Below are positions 44,554 through 53,209 of a DNA stretch of 64,000 nucleotides, in pieces. The translations under genes were made by a program, and so were the position numbers. Every line of letters starts with the position of its first letter. Position 1 is the first letter of the stretch. Below the pieces are notes generated by a model, which did not search any database, was not told where the DNA came from, and saw nothing but the letters and a program-made list of their open reading frames with translations. This DNA comes from Flavobacterium psychroterrae (GTDB taxonomy: Bacteria; Bacteroidota; Bacteroidia; Flavobacteriales; Flavobacteriaceae): contig NZ_JAGYVZ010000001.1 in the NCBI RefSeq assembly GCF_018380615.1, positions 341,723-405,722 on the forward strand, given 5' to 3'.

Positions 44554-45696
44554 ATGAAAAACATGTCTCAAAAGCCCATCATTTATCTCGATAATAATGC
44601 TACTACCCAACTTGATAAACGGGTACTTGACATTATGCTGCCTTATTTTACTAATTTGTATGCAAATGCAAGCAGTAATCATTTGGCTGGATTAACGGTT
44701 CATGAAGCGGTTGAAAATGCTGCGTGGCAAACTGCAAATTTAATTGGTGCAAAAGCAGAGGAAATCATCTTTACCTCCAGCGCTACAGAATCGATAAATT
44801 TAGCGATTAAAGGATTAGCAAATCAAAACAAGAAACATATCGTTACGGTTGCTACAGAACATAAAGCAGTTCTTGATACTTGCCTGTTTATGGAAACTTT
44901 GGGTTTTGAGATTACGTATTTACCTGTTGAATCTGACGGAATTTTAGATTTAAATCTATTAAATGAATCTATTACTGATCAAACTTTGATGGTGATGGTC
45001 ATGATGGTGAATAATGAGATTGGGGTCATTCAGGATATTAATGCAATATCAGAAATTGTTCATGCTAAAAACGCACTGTTTATGTGCGATGCAACTCAGG
45101 CTGTTGGAAGAATTCCTGTTGATGTCGAAAAACTGGGAATCGATCTTTTAACGCTTTCGGCTCATAAATTTTATGGTCCAAAAGGAATTGGTGCTTTATA
45201 TATTTCCGCTAAAGCGAAAATAAAACTGATTCCGCAAATACATGGCGGAGGTCAACAACGCAAATTACGCAGCGGTACCCTGAATGTCCCGGGAATTATT
45301 GGACTTGGAAAAGCTTGTGAAATCGCTCAGGCGGAAATGGAAAATGATCAAAAAAGACTCACAAAACTTAGAGATGATCTTGAAGAAGGTTTATTGCAAA
45401 TTGAAGGATCTTTTGTAAACGGAAATCCTTTAAACCGAATTTATAATACTACAAACATTTGCTTTCCGGGAGTTAATTCTGAAACGCTGATCCTTGCTTT
45501 GCAGCATATTTCGGTTTCAAATGGTGCGTCTTGTTCCTCTGTTACTTCTGAACCTTCGCATGTATTAAAAGCTTTGGGTTTATCTGATGAAAATGCGCTG
45601 AGTTCGATTCGTTTTAGTTTAGGGAAATTCACAACTGAAAAGGAGATTTTGGAGGTTGTGGAGAGGGTTTTGAGTTTGGTAAAGCAGGTGAGATAA
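44554..45696 (+). CDS. Cysteine desulfurase (NifS/IscS-like)
   Basis: The 380-residue PLP enzyme takes sulfur from cysteine. YLDNNATTQLD opens the fold, SAHKFYGPKGIGALY carries the PLP-binding Lys, and SNGASCSS holds the catalytic Cys on a short loop. I chose ATG 44554 (MKNMSQKPIIYLDNNATT); ATG 44563 also fits, while the upstream extension to 44500 adds residues not expected for the family. Standing between the molybdenum enzyme operon and the mocA/xdhC pair, it probably provides the sulfido ligand of the molybdenum cofactor rather than general Fe-S assembly. Confidence 0.9.
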   Translation: MKNMSQKPIIYLDNNATTQLDKRVLDIMLPYFTNLYANASSNHLAGLTVHEAVENAAWQTANLIGAKAEEIIFTSSATESINLAIKGLANQNKKHIVTVATEHKAVLDTCLFMETLGFEITYLPVESDGILDLNLLNESITDQTLMVMVMMVNNEIGVIQDINAISEIVHAKNALFMCDATQAVGRIPVDVEKLGIDLLTLSAHKFYGPKGIGALYISAKAKIKLIPQIHGGGQQRKLRSGTLNVPGIIGLGKACEIAQAEMENDQKRLTKLRDDLEEGLLQIEGSFVNGNPLNRIYNTTNICFPGVNSETLILALQHISVSNGASCSSVTSEPSHVLKALGLSDENALSSIRFSLGKFTTEKEILEVVERVLSLVKQVR

Positions 45697-45738
45697 TAGT
45701 TTTTGTTTAGAATTACGTCAGATTTATAAACCCGATTT

Positions 45739-46138
45739 GTCATTCTGAGGAACGAAGAATCTCCGCAAGTAACTTCGCACAGAGTATCGTCAATCTTTGT
45801 CGAGCTTCTCGTGAAGATTCTTCGTTCCTCAGAATGACAATATTGGGATTGCTTTGTGTTGTGTTTATATCTTTTACGCGCCCGATTTGTCATTCTGAGG
45901 AACGAAGAATCTTTGCAACTAACTTCGCAAAGAATATCGTCAATCTTTGTCGAGCTTCTCGTGGAGATTCTTCGTTCCTCAGAATGACAAATATTGGGAT
46001 TGCTTTGTGTTGCCTTTGTACCTTTACACACTCGCTTTGTCATTCTGAGGAACGAAGAATCTCCGCAAGTAATTCCGCAAAGAATATCGCCACTGTTTGT
46101 CGATTCAATAGTGCGATTTCTCCTCCGTCGAAATGACA
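45739..46138. repeat. Three 100-bp inverted-repeat elements at exact 150-bp spacing
   Basis: Copies lie at 45739-45838, 45889-45988 and 46039-46138. Each starts GTCATTCTGAGGAACGAAGA, and the first two end in TCTTCGTTCCTCAGAATGAC. The 50-bp linkers are similar (ATATTGGGATTGCTTTGTGT). The third copy keeps the first half, but its second half ends ATTTCTCCTCCGTCGAAATG, which is the end of the other subfamily (as at 21862). Long frames across this block on both strands are artefacts. Confidence 0.92.
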
Positions 46139-46146
46139 AGATTGCT

Positions 46147-46190
46147 TCAAAAAGCCTCTCAACCTTTGTCCCTCTGAACCTTTGAACCTC
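46147..46190. repeat. Short CCTTTG tract
   Basis: CAACCTTTGTCCCTCTGAAC is followed by CTTTGAACCTC just downstream of the nucleotidyltransferase stop. It is the same type of tract as at 39300-39340, which reads CCTTTGTCCCTCTGAACC. Confidence 0.65.
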
Positions 46191-46192
46191 TT

Positions 46193-46783
46193 TCAAGAAA
46201 TAAGCTTCAAATAATCTTCTTGTGTATCAATATCTATATTTCCTTTTTCGAACGAAATTGAAGCAGTATCATCAAGAAATTTATTGATAATTTTTTTTGC
46301 ACCTTCCTGACCTTTTAATTTCAGTAATTCATTAAAATATTTTTTATGAAAAAGAACCGGAGTTCCTAAAGTATCTGAATATGATGATGCTACGATTCCA
46401 ATATTGGTTGTACTGTGTTCGCTGATTAAATTCTCAAAAATAGAAGTTGTTACAAACGGCTGATCGCAAACGGTAAAAATGCATTTTTCGACTTCAGGAT
46501 AAAGATGTAATAATTGGGATAAGCCTTTTGAAATTGAAGATGACATTCCGGATTCCCAATCAGGATTAAAGATTATTGTAGTTTTTGAAGCTGTGATTTC
46601 TTTCTCTACCAATTCATGATTTGCTCCTGTAACTACTATAATTGCAGAATTTTGTATTAAAGAAGCTTCTGAAATTGTGTTTTGTATAAGAGAACTGTTT
46701 TTATACGAAAGCAATTGTTTGGGCTGTCCCAATCGTGATGAGTTTCCTGCTGCTAAAATGACGATTCCGGTTATGTCTTTCAT
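46193..46783 (-). CDS. MobA/MocA-like molybdenum cofactor nucleotidyltransferase
   Basis: The 196-residue protein has the nucleotidyltransferase opening VILAAGNSSRLGQPKQLL with the conserved Gly-rich loop and Lys, FTVCDQPFV (metal-binding Asp) and a C-terminal NIDIDTQEDY. Proteins of this kind next to xdhC transfer CMP to molybdopterin (MocA, the form used by xanthine dehydrogenase family enzymes). It begins 1 bp from the XdhC stop, so the pair is one transcript. Confidence 0.9.
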   Translation of the reverse strand: MKDITGIVILAAGNSSRLGQPKQLLSYKNSSLIQNTISEASLIQNSAIIVVTGANHELVEKEITASKTTIIFNPDWESGMSSSISKGLSQLLHLYPEVEKCIFTVCDQPFVTTSIFENLISEHSTTNIGIVASSYSDTLGTPVLFHKKYFNELLKLKGQEGAKKIINKFLDDTASISFEKGNIDIDTQEDYLKLIS

Positions 46784-46784
46784 A

Positions 46785-47906
46785 TTATACGAGATTATTT
46801 GTATCGTGAATTTTCTCGGTTTTGAATTTTAACGAACTACCCTTTTTTCCGCTCATAACTGCTTTGATTTCAGATACAATCGACAAGGCAATTTCTTCTG
46901 ATGTTTCTGCACCTAAATCAAGTCCGATTGGGCCATAAATAGTTTTCCGTTTTTCTTCGCTAAGATGGATTCCTTCATTTTGCAAATCATCAAGCATCCG
47001 GTTGAGTTTTGTTTTTGGTCCAAGAACTCCAATATATTGGCAATTGGTTTCTAAAAGAAGTTTTAAAACTGCTAAATCGTATTTGTAATTGTGTGTGATG
47101 AGTACAAAATACGTCTGCTCGTCTATCGTTATATTTTCTAATAATTGTTCCGGTTTTACAACAAATATGTTTTTAGCTTCGGGAAATCTCTTTTTTGTCG
47201 CGTGAGTTGCACGGCCTTCGCCAATTGTAATTTCCCATCCTAATAATGATGCGATTTTTACCAGTGGCTGAACATCATTTCCTGCTCCTGCAATCACAAG
47301 GGAAACAGGAGGATTTATGTACGCCAAAAGGGCTTCGTTGTGATTATTATCTTCGATTTTTTTTACAATTGTAGTTTTATTTTGGATCACATTTTTTACA
47401 TCTTCCAAAATACTCAATGCGATTGTATTACTGTAAATTACCTCAATATCTTCTCTATAAAATAATATGGTTCCTATTTGTGCAGCTTGTCTTTCTAATG
47501 AAAAAACAGTAGCAACTACGGCTTCTTTACGTTTGAGTTCTAATTGCTGTAAAAGCTGAATAGGATTATTTTGAACCTCATCATTAATATATTCAAAAAG
47601 GATATGTACAATTCCGTTACAACCTAATTGCAAACCAACTTCGCTGTCATCTTCATTACTTGTATTATAGGTAATGAGTTTATTTTGTTGCTGATTAATG
47701 GAAAGAAGTGCTTTTCGTAATGCATCTCCTTCTAAACAGCCTCCGCTAATGGCACCTGTAAGCAAACCATCTTCGGTTACAAGCATACGCGCTCCAGGCT
47801 GGCGGTACGAAGAACCTTCGACTTTGACTACTGTCGCAAGTGCTGTCTTTTTTCCCGCTGCTTTTGCTGCTGAATATGCTTTTAGAATTTCGCTTATTTC
47901 CTTCAT
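46785..47906 (-). CDS. XdhC-family molybdenum cofactor insertion protein
   Basis: The 373-residue protein has the XdhC N-terminal domain (KKTALATVVKVEGSSYRQPG then ARMLV, and GGCLEGDALRKAL) and a C-terminal Rossmann domain (SLVIAGAGNDVQPLVKIASL, and LDLGAETSEEIALSI). XdhC binds the molybdenum cofactor, oversees its sulfuration by a cysteine desulfurase and delivers it to the enzyme. I chose ATG 47906, giving MKEISEILKAYSAAK; an upstream in-frame start at 47927 adds seven residues without support. Confidence 0.92.
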   Translation of the reverse strand: MKEISEILKAYSAAKAAGKKTALATVVKVEGSSYRQPGARMLVTEDGLLTGAISGGCLEGDALRKALLSINQQQNKLITYNTSNEDDSEVGLQLGCNGIVHILFEYINDEVQNNPIQLLQQLELKRKEAVVATVFSLERQAAQIGTILFYREDIEVIYSNTIALSILEDVKNVIQNKTTIVKKIEDNNHNEALLAYINPPVSLVIAGAGNDVQPLVKIASLLGWEITIGEGRATHATKKRFPEAKNIFVVKPEQLLENITIDEQTYFVLITHNYKYDLAVLKLLLETNCQYIGVLGPKTKLNRMLDDLQNEGIHLSEEKRKTIYGPIGLDLGAETSEEIALSIVSEIKAVMSGKKGSSLKFKTEKIHDTNNLV

Positions 47907-48042
47907 AGTAATAGTCGTTCCTAACAAAAATAGAGAATTTTTTAATTTTTATTAGGTCTTTTTCAAAGATTGCATGGTTCTGCTTTCTAAAAAAGTATAT
48001 TAATAAGGGGAACGAAATATAAAAACAAGTTTGTGTTATAAT

Positions 48043-48080
48043 TAAAAAGCACTGCCTTATTTAATATAAGACAGTGCTTT
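48043..48080 (-). terminator. Intrinsic terminator of the symporter operon
   Basis: On the minus strand AAAGCACTGTCTTAT pairs with ATAAGGCAGTGCTTT across a short loop, with a T-tract after it, about 85 bp after the stop of the 61-residue gene. Confidence 0.8.
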
Positions 48081-48166
48081 AACTAAAAAAACCAATTACA
48101 AACCATTCGTAAATAAGTAGCGCTGATGATTTTCAGCATTACTTAAAATATTTAACTTAAATGAGA

Positions 48167-48352
48167 TTACTTTTTCTTTTTTAATGCAAACATCATTAAT
48201 CCGAAACAAGAAAATAGTAGTCCACAGCTAAGATTAATTTTCATTTTATATGAAAAAAAATCTTCGCCTATAAATGCATAACCTATTAGTAGGACACCAA
48301 CAATAAGAAAGAAAACCCCAATTACAAATCGCAAGTCATATAATTTATTCAT
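48167..48352 (-). CDS. Small two-helix membrane protein downstream of the symporter
   Basis: The 61-residue protein has two hydrophobic helices (RFVIGVFFLIVGVLLIGYAF and INLSCGLLFSCFGLMMFAL) with a short loop and a lysine-rich C-terminus. It starts 10 bp after the symporter stop, followed by a terminator, so it is the last gene of that operon. I know no named family with certainty. Small accessory subunits of sodium/solute symporters are known elsewhere, and this fits one by position and size. Confidence 0.72.
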   Translation of the reverse strand: MNKLYDLRFVIGVFFLIVGVLLIGYAFIGEDFFSYKMKINLSCGLLFSCFGLMMFALKKKK

Positions 48353-48362
48353 AATCGTTTTA

Positions 48363-50015
48363 TTAAAAGAAAATAATATTAAACATAAGTGTAACTATCA
48401 ATACTGCAACTCCCATCCATAGCGGATTTTTATACCATATTTTGTTAGAGTCGGTTTGTTTTGGGGTTAGGCTATAAACTAATCCTACAAGTTCTTCATC
48501 AGGTTTTGGCTTGGTAAATAAACTAATCAAAATAGTTACGGCAACACATACCAGAAAAGAAATCCATGCGATATTAAAAGCTTGACTTGTACCTGAAAAA
48601 TATTCGTGCGTATTGGCAATCCATCCTCCTTTTCCTTCGGCTACGGTGAGTCCGTGCGTAATTGTTGCTGTCGCTGTTCCGGCAAGTAATCCCCAGAAAG
48701 CGCCATGTCCGGTTGTTCTTTTCCAAAACATACCTAAAAAGAATGTGGCAAAAAGCGGTGCATTGACAAAACTGAATACTAATTGCAGTAAATCCATGAT
48801 GTTATTGAAACCACGGGCTACATAAGCAGTCATAATTGAAATTAAAATTCCTGCTATCGTGGCAATTTTTCCAACGTAGTAATAATGCTTTTCGGAGGCA
48901 TTTTTCTTAATATGGGATTGATATATATCAAAGGTCCATACGGTATTAAATGCTGTAACATTTCCGGCCATTCCGCTCATAAACGAAGCAATTAATGCTG
49001 TAATACCAACTCCCAAAATTCCGTTAGGATATAATTTTTGTAACAAAATAGGCAATACCATATTATAATTGGTATCTCCGTTTGCATTTACCGGAAGATC
49101 ATATCCGGGGAATTTATTTTGTAATGCGAGAATTATTATTCCGGGTAAAATTACAATTGCCGGCATAAGTATTTTAGGAATAGCTGCTATAATTGGGGTT
49201 CTTTGTGCATCTGTTAAATTCTTGCTGATCATTGCTCTCTGAACTACAAGAAAATCGGTACACCAATATCCAAAAGCTAAAACAAACCCAAGCCCAAAAA
49301 CCATACTGAATGCATCAATTCCCATTGGGTTATGAGATGGATCGTCTAATCCTTTCCACATGTGCAGTTTATAATCTGCTACATTTGCTACTATCCCTTC
49401 CCAACCTCCTATTTTGTAAAGACCAATAAAAACCAGTGGTGCAATTCCTAAAACAATAAGAAAAAATTGAAGCACTTCATTATAAACGGCACTTGTTAAA
49501 CCTCCCATAAAAATATATACAAATACTACCGCTGCTGCAACCCAAATTGAAAGATCAAAATTCCAGCCTAAAATTACATCCATCAACATGGCTAATGCAT
49601 ATAATGAAACTCCGGATGAAAAAACTGTCATTGCGGCGAAACTCAGGGCATTGAAAGTTCTTGTTTTTTCATCAAAACGAAGTTTAAGATATTCAGGAAC
49701 GCTTCTGGCTTTGCTTCCATAATAAAAAGGCATCATAAAAACGCCAAGAAAAATCATTGCTAAAGCGGCGCCCAACCAATAATAATGTGCTGTATACAAA
49801 CCATATTTTGCTCCGTTCGCCGCCATTCCTAATACTTCCTGTGCACCTAAATTAGCAGAAATAAAAGCAAGACTTGTGATCCATAAAGGAATGCTGCGAT
49901 TGCTCATTAAAAAATCATTGGCTGATTTAACTTGTCTTTTGAGCAAAAATCCAATACCAATTACAAAGACAAAATAAATGGCAATAATGAGGTAATCAAT
50001 CAATTCTAATTTCAT
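48363..50015 (-). CDS. Sodium:solute symporter (SSS family)
   Basis: The 550-residue protein has 13-14 membrane helices in the SSS/LeuT-like pattern. The first helix region DYLIIAIYFVFVIGIGFLL and the segment SANDFLMSNRSIPLWITSLA are typical, as are GAQEVLGMAANGAKYGL and SGMAGNVTAFNTVWTFDIY. It is most like the sugar/uronate branch (SglT-like) of Bacteroidota. Downstream of the lactonase and dehydratase genes, it probably imports the aldose, lactone or sugar acid used by the operon. Confidence 0.93.
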   Translation of the reverse strand: MKLELIDYLIIAIYFVFVIGIGFLLKRQVKSANDFLMSNRSIPLWITSLAFISANLGAQEVLGMAANGAKYGLYTAHYYWLGAALAMIFLGVFMMPFYYGSKARSVPEYLKLRFDEKTRTFNALSFAAMTVFSSGVSLYALAMLMDVILGWNFDLSIWVAAAVVFVYIFMGGLTSAVYNEVLQFFLIVLGIAPLVFIGLYKIGGWEGIVANVADYKLHMWKGLDDPSHNPMGIDAFSMVFGLGFVLAFGYWCTDFLVVQRAMISKNLTDAQRTPIIAAIPKILMPAIVILPGIIILALQNKFPGYDLPVNANGDTNYNMVLPILLQKLYPNGILGVGITALIASFMSGMAGNVTAFNTVWTFDIYQSHIKKNASEKHYYYVGKIATIAGILISIMTAYVARGFNNIMDLLQLVFSFVNAPLFATFFLGMFWKRTTGHGAFWGLLAGTATATITHGLTVAEGKGGWIANTHEYFSGTSQAFNIAWISFLVCVAVTILISLFTKPKPDEELVGLVYSLTPKQTDSNKIWYKNPLWMGVAVLIVTLMFNIIFF

Positions 50016-50086
50016 AGTAATAGTTTCTTTGATGATAGTTTAATAAACACATTGATTTATTCTCCCTGATTTAAGTGGCTTTAAAT

Positions 50087-50111
50087 ACTGGTAAATTAAT
50101 TTCTTACCGGT
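50087..50111. promoter_or_regulatory. Inverted repeat ACTGGTAA-N9-TTACCGGT upstream of the symporter
   Basis: Two 8-bp arms with one mismatch lie about 75-95 bp upstream of the symporter ATG. It could be an operator for an internal promoter in the 181-bp gap after the lactonase gene. A 12-mer AGTTTAATACCG (minus strand, 50145-50156) nearby also occurs upstream of the XRE gene (56495-56506). Confidence 0.3.
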
Positions 50112-50196
50112 TTAATTTCATGCTACTGAATTATACCTTAAAGACGGTATTAAACTATTGTATTTGAGTTAATAATAGTTTCTAAAATTGTATGGA

Positions 50197-51087
50197 TTAT
50201 ATTTTACTCCGGAATTTAAACGGGTACATTTCCATTCCTTTAATTTCAAGATCAACTAAAAATAAAGTTCCACTTTCAGGAAACTTAGTAAACTGTAACG
50301 GAGTTAATCCTGTACTTGCAGTGGTTATTAATAATTGTGTCATATTAGTTCCTCCAAACGCGCAAGAACTTACATTTGGAGCATCTACTATTACCTTTCC
50401 AAGCAATTCTCCTGAGTTTGGGTCATATCTGTTTACACATCCTTCTCCCCACATAGCAACCCACAACATTCCCTGACAATCTATTGTCATACCATCTGGT
50501 GTAAAGGCTGGATTGTTCATTTCAACAATAATACTTTCGTTTGTAATTGTTCCGGAATCTAAATCAAAATCATACTTTTTTATGTTGTAATCATAGGAGT
50601 CGATGTAATACATTTTAGTGTTATCAATACTCCAGCAAATTCCGTTAGATACTTTTCGATTTTTAATCTTTTCTATAATTTCTGTACCGTCAAAACGATA
50701 TAATGTTCCTGCTTTGCCTTTTGCTTCTTGGTTCATTGTGCCTATCCAAAGTTTTCCGGAGGCGTCACATTTTCCATCATTTGAACGATTTGTTGGTATT
50801 TCCGGTTCCAGTTTTACTAGTTCCTGTAGTTCATTTGTATCAAAATCAAATATCGAAATTGAGTTTTCCAGGCCCAAAATAAGTCTGCCATCTTCTGTGA
50901 GAACTAGAGTTCCTATTTTTTCGTGAAGTTGTTGTTCCTTCGTAATTTTAGAAATAAGATCAATTTTACACACTTTTTTTCCTTCTATATCTATATAGAA
51001 AAATGCATTATGAAATGTACTCCAGATTGCTCCTTCTCCCAGAATTGATTTTGGATTATTTAGTGAACTGGCTTTCCAGATCTGCAT
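50197..51087 (-). CDS. SMP-30/gluconolactonase family lactonase
   Basis: The 296-residue six-bladed propeller hydrolyses sugar lactones. The family's motifs are present: LGEGAIWSTFHNAFFYIDIE with the metal Glu, TNRSNDGKCDASGKLWIGTM with Asn and Asp, VSNGICWSIDNTKMYYIDS, and FTPDGMTIDCQGMLWVAMWG with a metal Asp. No signal peptide is seen, so it is cytoplasmic. It starts directly at the stop of the SDR gene (0 bp gap). Together they would oxidise an aldose to its lactone and open it. Confidence 0.92.
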   Translation of the reverse strand: MQIWKASSLNNPKSILGEGAIWSTFHNAFFYIDIEGKKVCKIDLISKITKEQQLHEKIGTLVLTEDGRLILGLENSISIFDFDTNELQELVKLEPEIPTNRSNDGKCDASGKLWIGTMNQEAKGKAGTLYRFDGTEIIEKIKNRKVSNGICWSIDNTKMYYIDSYDYNIKKYDFDLDSGTITNESIIVEMNNPAFTPDGMTIDCQGMLWVAMWGEGCVNRYDPNSGELLGKVIVDAPNVSSCAFGGTNMTQLLITTASTGLTPLQFTKFPESGTLFLVDLEIKGMEMYPFKFRSKI

Positions 51088-51861
51088 TTAATGATCCTGC
51101 ATTAATGCGTTTCTTCCTCCATCGATTAAATAGGTTACTCCGCTGGCAAATGAGGCATAATCACTTGCCAGAAAAACGCACCATGCTCCTATTTCATCCG
51201 GCGATCCCATTTTTTTAACGGGATGCAAATCTATTGTTCTTTGTCTTTCTATTGCAGGATCAGGAAAGGAATCAAACCATTTTTGATTTCCCGGAGTGTC
51301 AATAAAACCCGGTGCAATGCCTATCGTTCTTATATTTGGTCCCCATTCTACTGCTAAACTTCGTACTAATCCTGTCAATGCGGTTTTTGCAACATTATAA
51401 GGGAAACAACCCGGAATTGTAGAAAAAGCGTGATTCGAAGTCATGACGATAATTACGCCATTATTTTTTTCGAGATATGGTTTACTTAATTTTGCCAATC
51501 GCCAATGTGAGGCCAGATTAAGCTCTATATTTTTATTCCAGTGATCTTCGTCACAATTAGTTGCTCCTTCAAAAACATTTTGTCCGGAATTGGAAACAAG
51601 TATGTCGATTCTCCCAAATTTTTGAATCGTATTCTGAATCAGCTTTTGTAAATCTTCTTCTTTAGTTACATCACATTGAGTGTATATTGACTGTGCAGTA
51701 TCTTCGGTTGTGGTTTGCACAAATTCGCCACTTTTTTGAGATGTGGCGCAACCGGAAATATTTGCTCCTGCTTTGGCAAACATTTTTGCAATGCCTGCCC
51801 CAATTCCGGTTGTAACGACAGTTATTAAAACTGTTTTTCCTGTAAGATCTATTTGAAACAT
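51088..51861 (-). CDS. SDR-family sugar dehydrogenase
   Basis: The 257-residue short-chain dehydrogenase has VTTGIGAGIAKMFAKAGA as nucleotide-binding loop (VTTG in place of the usual VTGG/VTGA), NSGQNVF, an active-site Ser region in MTSNHAF, and YNVAK as the catalytic Tyr/Lys. It ends in the usual DGGRNAL. The likely role is NAD(P)-dependent oxidation of an aldose to its lactone or of a sugar acid. It is between the dehydratase and lactonase genes in one operon. Confidence 0.9.
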   Translation of the reverse strand: MFQIDLTGKTVLITVVTTGIGAGIAKMFAKAGANISGCATSQKSGEFVQTTTEDTAQSIYTQCDVTKEEDLQKLIQNTIQKFGRIDILVSNSGQNVFEGATNCDEDHWNKNIELNLASHWRLAKLSKPYLEKNNGVIIVMTSNHAFSTIPGCFPYNVAKTALTGLVRSLAVEWGPNIRTIGIAPGFIDTPGNQKWFDSFPDPAIERQRTIDLHPVKKMGSPDEIGAWCVFLASDYASFASGVTYLIDGGRNALMQDH

Positions 51862-51967
51862 ATTTCTTTTTTAATAAAATCAAATTTATACTGAGCTTTT
51901 TCAGAGTTAAGATTTGGTCTCCGTTGCTAACTATTATTCTGTATAGTAATATAAATCAGGATAAAAC

Positions 51968-53134
51968 TTATACATAAAAACCAGGGCGGGGAATTAATAT
52001 ACCGGGATGTTTTTCCATTTCTTCTTCTACCAAATCTACTCCTAAACCTGGTCTTTCGCTTAAGCGTAAATGCCCATTGTGAATCATATCTTTTATAGGA
52101 TGTGTAATTACGGTATCTCTCCAAGGCACATCATTAAACATAAATTCCTGACGGAAAAAGTTAGGAACCGAGGCGCAAACATGAGCAGATGCTAAGGTAG
52201 ATAATGGTCCGTTTGGGTTATGTGGTGCCAATAAAACATTGTAAGCTTCCATCATTGTTGCCATTCTCTTCATTTCTGATGGTCCTCCGCAACGGGTGAT
52301 GTCTGGCATCATGATATCGCAAATGTTTTTTTCTAATACGGGACGAATTCCATGTCTTGTGTAATGTCTTTCTCCCACACAAATAGAAATATTTGATGGT
52401 ATTCTTTCTCTCATGGCCCGTAATGTATCTGCACTTTCAGGACCTGCCGGTTCTTCGTACCATGTGATATCCAATTCTGATAATCGCTGTGCCATTTTTA
52501 CTGCTACTCTGTAATTTAGCATAGCATGGGTTTCGATCATAATGTCAAAATCCGGTCCTACCGCATCACGAACTGCTTTGCTAACATTAAACGCTAAATC
52601 TTGTTGTGCAGCTGTAAGGGTAAGGTTTGACGAGAGATCTTCACCGTACAAATAATTAGTGTGTGCAAATGGATCAAATTTTAATCCTGTAAAACCTGCT
52701 TCTTTGACTTTCAAGGCCTGAGCAGCATAATCCTGAGCATTATGTCCTCCTCCTGTAAACCAATAATTGGCATATAATAAAATATCTTTTCTAAAAGAAC
52801 CTCCTAATAATTCATAACATGGCGTACCTAATACTTTTCCTTTTAAATCAAGCAATGCCATATCAATTCCGCTGATGGCACACAAACTTGCTCCATAAGG
52901 TCCAACCCAGTTGAGATCGCGATATAGTTTTGTCCAGATAAAATCAGTTTTCATGGGATCAAGCCCAATGATTCTTTCTCCTATATGTTTTGCTGCATTA
53001 TAAACTATTGGGCTTCCGGGCCAGTTTGTTGCTTCTCCAACTCCCGTATGTCCGGTATCTGTATAAATTTTTAAAAGTGTCCAGTTGTATTTAACACCTT
53101 CTACGAGCCATACTTTTACATCTATAATTTTCAT
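51968..53134 (-). CDS. Enolase-superfamily sugar-acid dehydratase (mandelate racemase / galactonate dehydratase type)
   Basis: The 388-residue enzyme has the capping domain (IIDVKVWLVEGVKYNWTLLK, then TGHTGVGEATNWPG) and a barrel with the expected ligands: the acid/base region TGLKFDPF, the metal Glu and catalytic His in MIETHAMLNYR, metal Glu residues in WYEEPAGPE and VGERHYTRHG, and the His of LAPHNPNGPLS. The E-x-H and APHNPxGP patterns resemble D-galactonate and related acid-sugar dehydratases. The product would be a 2-keto-3-deoxy acid. The exact acid sugar is not determined. Confidence 0.9.
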   Translation of the reverse strand: MKIIDVKVWLVEGVKYNWTLLKIYTDTGHTGVGEATNWPGSPIVYNAAKHIGERIIGLDPMKTDFIWTKLYRDLNWVGPYGASLCAISGIDMALLDLKGKVLGTPCYELLGGSFRKDILLYANYWFTGGGHNAQDYAAQALKVKEAGFTGLKFDPFAHTNYLYGEDLSSNLTLTAAQQDLAFNVSKAVRDAVGPDFDIMIETHAMLNYRVAVKMAQRLSELDITWYEEPAGPESADTLRAMRERIPSNISICVGERHYTRHGIRPVLEKNICDIMMPDITRCGGPSEMKRMATMMEAYNVLLAPHNPNGPLSTLASAHVCASVPNFFRQEFMFNDVPWRDTVITHPIKDMIHNGHLRLSERPGLGVDLVEEEMEKHPGILIPRPGFYV

Positions 53135-53209
53135 TTTTGTGTCTGTTTTCTATTAATAATCTGAATGGTTTCTTCTTTTAAAAAAGTTTAAATACAATCT
53201 GAAATTTTA

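Noticed and set aside
45441..46196. A 251-residue minus-strand frame with internal repeats
   Set aside because: It runs through the three 100-bp repeat elements and antisense to the end of the cysteine desulfurase gene. The peptide repeats only mirror the DNA repeats.
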